Positions 59,967 through 64,000 of a stretch of 64,000 nt of DNA are shown here, in pieces; the stretch's first letter is position 1, and each line of letters starts with the position of its first letter. The notes under the pieces are model-generated. The model made no database searches. It saw only the letters and a program-made list of their open reading frames with translations, and was not told the DNA's origin. The translations under genes were made by a program, and so were the position numbers. Location: NCBI GenBank assembly GCA_016719295.1, contig JADKAF010000001.1, positions 3,410,001 through 3,474,000 on the forward strand, read 5' to 3'. The stretch is from Planctomycetota bacterium. GTDB lineage: Bacteria; Planctomycetota; UBA1135; JADKAF01.

Positions 59967-60045
59967 AAACCGAACGTACGGTGCCAGAGCAAATTCCTCC
60001 GGTTAGTAACCGGAGGAATTTGCTCTGGCACCGTACGTTCGGTTT
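59967..60045. repeat. Palindromic repeat family B, copy 3
   Basis: A perfect inverted repeat with 39-bp arms (59967-60005, 60007-60045) and a G centre. Identical in arms and tip to B2 over the shared length. It lies 94 bases upstream of the start of the split beta-helix gene and is therefore the only B copy next to a 5' end. Confidence 0.95.
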
Positions 60046-60294
60046 GGTCAGCCGCCAATGGTGAGGAGGCGGCAGCAGAGCAGCGATGGTGCTCGACATG
60101 GCGAGCACGCACCCTCGGAGCTCGCGATAGCGCAGGAAGGGGTCGGCAGGCTCGGTCGCAGCCTCGGCCTTGGTCCAGCGGCCTTTCCGAACTCTCGGCA
60201 TCTGCGGCTCTCGAGGTCGGGCGAGAGCGCGCGAAGGAGCTCGACCCGCTCGCCCCAGCGTTCGATCGCGCAGGCGATCGCCACCGACATGACG

Positions 60295-60320
60295 CGGGCC
60301 GCGTCTGGCGACGCGGCCCG
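60295..60320 (-). terminator. Hairpin terminator after the propeller gene
   Basis: A perfect 11-bp stem (60295-60305 with 60310-60320) and a TGGC loop, CGGGCCGCGTC in the stem, 33 bases past the stop of the propeller gene in its direction. No T-run. Confidence 0.6.
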
Positions 60321-60353
60321 GCTTCGTTCGCAAGTCGTTCTCCGGCGGAGATG

Positions 60354-61907
60354 CTACTTCGCGACGTAGATCATGCCCGTCGGATCCTCGCGGAAAACAT
60401 CGAGCAGAGTGCCGGTCGATGCCGCGATGGGCAGGTAGTACTTCTTGTGGATCGGCAGGTGCATCAGCGAGCGCCCATCCGTGAAATAGACCGAGCTGCC
60501 CTTCGGAGCGATGGCCCCCAGCTCGACGTCCTCGGGTGCGCTGGGGCTGCAGATCAAGGCGGGACCGGTCTCGAAGACGTCGAACCAATCGTCGCCTCCG
60601 CCATAGAGGAAACCCTTCGAGGTGAAGCCGAAGATCTGGCTGCAATCGGAGGCCCCCGTGAGGACCAGCGGCGAGCTGAGCTCGCCCGTCAGCTTGTCGA
60701 CGAGCAGGAAGCCGTAGTCGCCGTCATCGCAGTCGTTCACGGCCAGCATGGTCTCCTTCGAGTCCAGCGCGAGATTCGAGGGCTCGTCGATGCCAGGAAC
60801 GGTGAACGGCGAGCCCGTCATCGCGACCGGATCCCCGGTGAGCTCGTCGATCGCGAAGCCGCGAATCGCGCTGTCGGTCTGGTTCGCGGCGAAGAGGAAG
60901 CGCTTGCCGGCAATGAGGCCGCCGGCGCCGCCGCCGGTGCCGAGCGAGAGGGACGCCGCGCGACGCGTCGCAGCGCCGGAGAGCAGATCGATGTCGAAGA
61001 CGTCGAGCACACCGGCAGGATTGGCTACGGCGAAGACCTGCAGCCCGGTAGCGCTGCGCCAAGCGGCGACGCTGCGCAGCCCACTCGAAGCTGCGAAGGG
61101 CGAGCCCGCGACCTGCTCCAGAATGCCGCCGGCTCCGCGTGCCAGCACCGCGAGTCCCGCGTTCGTCGCCGCGAACACGAAGAGACCGCCCGGATCGGCG
61201 ACGAGAGACTGGCAGTTGCGATTGCAGCTGATCGCGCCACCGGTGACCTCGAAGGGAGAGCCCAGGAGCTGCCCCGGAGCGCCGGACTTGGAGTCGAGGA
61301 GGAAGCCGTGAACGGAGCCGCTCACGTCGTCGTAGGTGTAGAGATACGGTCCGACGACGGTCTTCGGCCCGTAGATGAGGCGTCCGTTCCAGACGCGCTC
61401 TTCCACCAGCGTTCCGTTGAACGGAGCATCGCTGGCTTCGCCGAGCTGGAGCGCGAGGAATCCATCGGCGTAGCTGATGTTGCTCGCGTTCGCGTTGGTG
61501 AAGCCGTGGCCCGTGCCGCGAGCAACCAGGGCGATGCCATAGCGTCCGGGCTTCAGCGAGAGCGCCTTCGGGAAGCGGATCCGCGTGGGCTCGTCCTCGC
61601 CGGCGGCGAGCGAGGAGCCATCATCCGTCGAGACGAAGGTCCATGCCGCCACATCGAGCTGCTTGCCCGCTCGACCGTCCGGCGTGACGTACATGTCGAG
61701 GCCGACGGGTGTCCCGACGGTGGCGGAGAAGTTGCAGTCGAGAGCCTGTAGCGAGGTCTTCAGCTTCACTTCGACATCGAAGTAGACGGCGCCCCCCACC
61801 GCCCCGCTGGAGCTCTGCGAGAAGAGCGTCGTGAGCGCGGCTTGTGCCGTCGCCTGATGGGCCACGAGCGCGAGGAGCGCGCCGGAAACGAAGGCCAGTC
61901 GTAGCAT
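60354..61907 (-). CDS. Secreted beta-propeller (lactonase/YVTN-like) protein
   Basis: A 517-residue exported protein (signal peptide LAFVSGALLALVAHQATAQ). A front domain of about 140 residues is beta-rich (VYFDVEVKLKTSLQALDCNF, RYGIALVARGTGHG). Residues about 165-517 are repeated propeller segments with FVFAATNAGLAVLARGAGG, VFAVANPAGVLDVFDIDLLS, FAANQTDSAIRGFAIDELTG and MLAVNDCDDGDYGFLLVDKL, as in lactonase/YVTN-type seven-bladed propellers. No metal-binding or catalytic residues stand out. The start is the ATG before the signal peptide, preceded by AAGGTTTCCTCC on minus. The terminator at 60295 follows the stop. Confidence 0.85.
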   Translation of the reverse strand: MLRLAFVSGALLALVAHQATAQAALTTLFSQSSSGAVGGAVYFDVEVKLKTSLQALDCNFSATVGTPVGLDMYVTPDGRAGKQLDVAAWTFVSTDDGSSLAAGEDEPTRIRFPKALSLKPGRYGIALVARGTGHGFTNANASNISYADGFLALQLGEASDAPFNGTLVEERVWNGRLIYGPKTVVGPYLYTYDDVSGSVHGFLLDSKSGAPGQLLGSPFEVTGGAISCNRNCQSLVADPGGLFVFAATNAGLAVLARGAGGILEQVAGSPFAASSGLRSVAAWRSATGLQVFAVANPAGVLDVFDIDLLSGAATRRAASLSLGTGGGAGGLIAGKRFLFAANQTDSAIRGFAIDELTGDPVAMTGSPFTVPGIDEPSNLALDSKETMLAVNDCDDGDYGFLLVDKLTGELSSPLVLTGASDCSQIFGFTSKGFLYGGGDDWFDVFETGPALICSPSAPEDVELGAIAPKGSSVYFTDGRSLMHLPIHKKYYLPIAASTGTLLDVFREDPTGMIYVAK

Positions 61908-62188
61908 GGAGGAAACCTTGATGGAGACAGAGGAAGCCCGAACCGTAGCGTAGAAACGAAGGCCACAGCCTTCGCACTTGCGCGGAGGAGTGGAACACAT
62001 CCGGGTGATTTCGTCGAGATCCAATCTGCGACCGCGGCCCGCGTTGAGCTGCTCCGGAGAGAGCCAGCCAACGGCTTCCGCGGCGAACCCAGCGCCCCCC
62101 CCATGAAATGCAGCGCCGTCGCCGAGCGCTCTCGTTCGCAAAGCCCCGCAGCGCGCTGGCAGCGAGCAGAGGCGCCTCGCCCGTAGCC

Positions 62189-63121
62189 TCAGAATCGGAT
62201 CGACCAGCCGACGTAGAAGGTATGCGAGTCTCCGCCGATGTCCGTAAGCGTATTGGCGCGCACATAGCCTATGCGGATGCTCTGGTTATCGAAAAGCGCC
62301 GAGCCGAACGCCGCGCCGTAGAGCAAGTTCCGCCGATCGTCGTCCAGGTTCTCGCCGTTCACCGAGGACTCTCCGCCCCATCCATACGCAGCGCCGCAGG
62401 AGAGCCAGAGCCCGTTGTCGAAGACCTTCACGACGTGTGTCTGGAGCGCGAAGAGCGGATCCTGATCGAGCTCGTTGCCACCGAAGAAGTCGTCGTTCTG
62501 CGTGTAGAAGAAGGTCGCCGCGGTGAGCTCGAAGGACCAGTCCTCATGGGTGTGGAGCAAGCCCACCTGCGGGGCGATGGCGAAGCGGTTCTGCCCCAGG
62601 TTGATGAGCTTGTCGTCCATGTACTCGCCCCAGGGCACCTTGAGCTCCACCGCGGCGCCGAGCGCGGTGGAGACCGGGTTCTCCTGGCGATACTCCGCGA
62701 AGTCCTGCGGCTCGATCGCGGGAGCACCGAGGAAGCTGTACGAGAAGCGAAAGATCGGATCGGCCATGCCGTCGCGCCTCACCGACGTGGCCTCTCCATC
62801 GACGAGGCCCTTCCACTGGCCGGACTGGAAGGGCACCAGCGCATCGAAGCGCGCGGTCTCGCCGAAGAGTCCGAAGTAGCGAGAGAACGCCAACGAAGCC
62901 GTGTGCAGATCGAACTCTACATCCTCGATCCTCAGCACCGGATCGAAGGCGAGATCGCCGGAGGTGTAGCCGTAGCCAACGCCGAAGACGTTCGTACCGA
63001 CGGGTAGCAGAGTCCATCGCCGCGGCTCGAGATCCTGACCGCGGGCTACGGAGGACGCGCAGATGTTGGGCAGGATCCCGATGGCGAACTTCGCCAAGGC
63101 CCTGCGCGACTTCGGATGCAT
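62189..63121 (-). CDS. Outer-membrane beta-barrel protein (Phenol_MetA_deg/transporter-like)
   Basis: A 310-residue protein with an N-terminal exported region (FAIGILPNICASSVARGQ) and alternating strands (TLLPVGTNVFGVGYGYTSGD, SLAFSRYFGLFGETARFDAL, NPVSTALGAAVELKVPWGEY) ending in phenylalanine (FYVGWSIRF), the usual outer-membrane barrel terminus. The PVGTNVFGVGYGYTSGD opening and the EDVEFDLH segment match the Phenol_MetA_deg family, which includes outer-membrane transport proteins for hydrophobic compounds. It follows the DUF1080-like lipoprotein gene by 85 bases on the same strand. Confidence 0.88.
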   Translation of the reverse strand: MHPKSRRALAKFAIGILPNICASSVARGQDLEPRRWTLLPVGTNVFGVGYGYTSGDLAFDPVLRIEDVEFDLHTASLAFSRYFGLFGETARFDALVPFQSGQWKGLVDGEATSVRRDGMADPIFRFSYSFLGAPAIEPQDFAEYRQENPVSTALGAAVELKVPWGEYMDDKLINLGQNRFAIAPQVGLLHTHEDWSFELTAATFFYTQNDDFFGGNELDQDPLFALQTHVVKVFDNGLWLSCGAAYGWGGESSVNGENLDDDRRNLLYGAAFGSALFDNQSIRIGYVRANTLTDIGGDSHTFYVGWSIRF

Positions 63122-63206
63122 GCGGCCCACGATCGGAAGCTCGGGATCCAAGGTCAAGGACCGGAGGGATTCGCCGCGGGAGGCGCCGCGATACCGCTCG
63201 CGGCGC

Positions 63207-63851
63207 TCAGCGATAGGCGACCCGGAGGTCGGCGAACTCGGTGACCGCGTCGGCCTTGGTCCAGAGCCCGACCCAACCAGGCTCGACGAGCGCGGTCTCG
63301 AAGTCGAGCAGCAGCTCGCCGTCGAGCCAGGCCTGCACGCGCTCCGCGAGGGCCACGACGCGCAGCGTGTGCCACTCTCCGATCGCGATCGGCGCGATGC
63401 TGGTGCCCGCGGCGACCTCGCGCCGGCCGTTGCCGTGGAGGTAGGCGCGGAAGTTGTGCTCGAGGCCGTTGCCGCGGATGACGAGATAGCGGTCTCCCTC
63501 GCCGCGGATCGCGATGCCGCCCGAGGCGTCTTCCTTGCCGCTGAGGGGACGGAAGCGCACGGAGACATCGACGTCGCGCGCGCTCGCAGGCTCCGGCGCG
63601 TGGATCCAGCAGAAGAGCTCGTCGGTCTTCCGCTGCAGCAGCACGCGCGCGCCGTCGGCATCCGCGAGCACCCACTCCCCGCGCTCCACCGTGAACCCGC
63701 TCAGCGCGTCCGCGGAAGCGAGGTCGTAGGATCGCTGACGCGCGCCCTCGAGCACGAGGCTCGCCACCCCCGACGCGGGCGGCTCGAGCTCTTCGCCGCA
63801 GCTCGTGAGCCAGAGCGCGGCCAGCGCGAGCCTCCATCGCCACGGGATCAT
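63207..63851 (-). CDS. DUF1080/glycoside-hydrolase-16-like lipoprotein
   Basis: A 214-residue lipoprotein with lipobox WLTSC (Cys18). The mature part is a jelly-roll/concanavalin-like fold: DVDVSVRFRPLSGKEDASG, GIAIRGEGDRYLVIRGNG, EWHTLRVVALAERVQAWLDG and LLDFETALVEPGWVGLWTKA. This is the pattern of the 3-keto-disaccharide hydrolase (DUF1080) and family-16-related domains widespread in Planctomycetes. Its ATG overlaps the stop of the upstream histidine kinase gene (ATGA), so the two are translationally coupled. It probably binds or modifies sugar polymers at the membrane. Confidence 0.88.
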   Translation of the reverse strand: MIPWRWRLALAALWLTSCGEELEPPASGVASLVLEGARQRSYDLASADALSGFTVERGEWVLADADGARVLLQRKTDELFCWIHAPEPASARDVDVSVRFRPLSGKEDASGGIAIRGEGDRYLVIRGNGLEHNFRAYLHGNGRREVAAGTSIAPIAIGEWHTLRVVALAERVQAWLDGELLLDFETALVEPGWVGLWTKADAVTEFADLRVAYR

Positions 63852-64000
63852 GCGCCCTCCTCCGCGGCACGCAGCGCGAGCGTGAAGCGCGCGCCGCCGA
63901 GCGGCGAGTCGCCGACCTCCAAGCTGCCCTGCATGCGCAGCGCAGCGCTACGAGCGATCGCGAGACCGAGCCCCGTGCCACCTAGCTCTCGCGAGCGCGA
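63848..64000 (-). CDS. C-terminal end of a sensor histidine kinase (partial)
   Basis: Fifty residues run from the right edge of the window to the stop at 63848. They contain ELGGTGLGLAIARSAALRMQ, the G2 box of the HATPase_c domain that binds ATP, then GSLEVGDSPLGGARFTLALR, the standard ending of sensor kinases. The sensor region and HisKA domain lie beyond the window. The stop overlaps the start of the DUF1080-like lipoprotein gene by ATGA. Confidence 0.9.
   Translation of the reverse strand, partial: SRSRELGGTGLGLAIARSAALRMQGSLEVGDSPLGGARFTLALRAAEEGA

Larger units (their letters stand above)
59873..60353. other. Intergenic region of 481 bases with palindrome B3 and a terminator
   Basis: It lies between the beta-helix gene start (59872, minus) and the stop of the propeller gene (60354, minus). 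It holds palindrome B3 at 59967-60045 and a hairpin at 60295-60320. Open frames across it, such as a 612-residue plus-strand one from 59913, run antisense through the propeller gene and are not supported. Confidence 0.6.

Noticed and set aside
47178..60045. A CRISPR array made from the repeated hairpins
   Set aside because: The copies are 5-7.5 kb apart without regular spacers, and no cas gene is present.
59913..61751. Plus-strand open frame of 612 codons
   Set aside because: Antisense to the propeller gene, with a start inside palindrome B3; composition is typical of shadow frames.

Overview
The window is strongly GC-rich with a third-position G/C codon bias, and it reads as chromosome from a Planctomycetota bacterium. 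The reasons are a DUF1549/DUF1553 gene overlapping a DUF1501 gene by ATGA, two Hanks-type kinases with C-terminal sensory or TPR regions, two ECF sigma factors, a DUF6288-type PDZ/toroid protein, two sialate O-acetylesterase-type proteins, and many large secreted proteins that share a C-terminal module. That module (GxACAGxAG ... SWLGxPLPxDL ... GCxL ... PIP) recalls the Poly30/Saltatorellus-like lineage; this lineage call is from memory, not from a search.

Layout. 0-7.6 kb: end of a large protein, a PDZ/toroid protein, a DUF4143 AAA ATPase with a palindrome over its ribosome binding site, a propeller/family-5 solute-binding fusion and a small beta protein. 7.8-12.4 kb: two tandem secreted paralogues whose N-terminal 590 bp are almost identical. 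12.7-20.9 kb (minus): a kinase with an FGE-like domain, a secreted protein, an ECF sigma factor, then two further exported proteins. 21.5-26.8 kb: small and metabolic genes (DUF1399-like/TIGR04222-like pair, VOC protein, TIGR02147 regulator, aldehyde dehydrogenase, a truncated acyl-carrier-like protein). 26.8-31.2 kb: planctomycete DUF1501 and DUF1549/1553 genes and a small anchored protein. 31.4-38 kb: secreted proteins, an esterase, a lipoprotein, an SGNH membrane protein and a VF530 protein. 38.1-45.5 kb: LOG protein, kinase-TPR, methyltransferase, RluE and a NodU-type carbamoyltransferase. 45.6-62 kb: secreted esterase, kelch protein, ECF sigma factor, a 1,772-residue subtilase, two beta-helix proteins and a propeller protein, punctuated by long perfect palindromes. 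62-64 kb: outer-membrane protein, DUF1080-like lipoprotein and the end of a histidine kinase.

The window is dominated by export and the cell surface, with local regulators (kinase-ECF set, ECF beside the subtilase, kinase-TPR) among the surface genes. No tRNA, rRNA, CRISPR array, transposase or phage gene was seen. The most notable non-coding features are three families of 19-41 bp-arm palindromes placed at gene ends and in intergenic gaps. Three genes (10115-12371, 14355-15229, 57015-59872) are each split by a one-base indel in or next to a short C or G run. This points to assembly or sequencing indels as much as to real decay; I annotate them as single genes.
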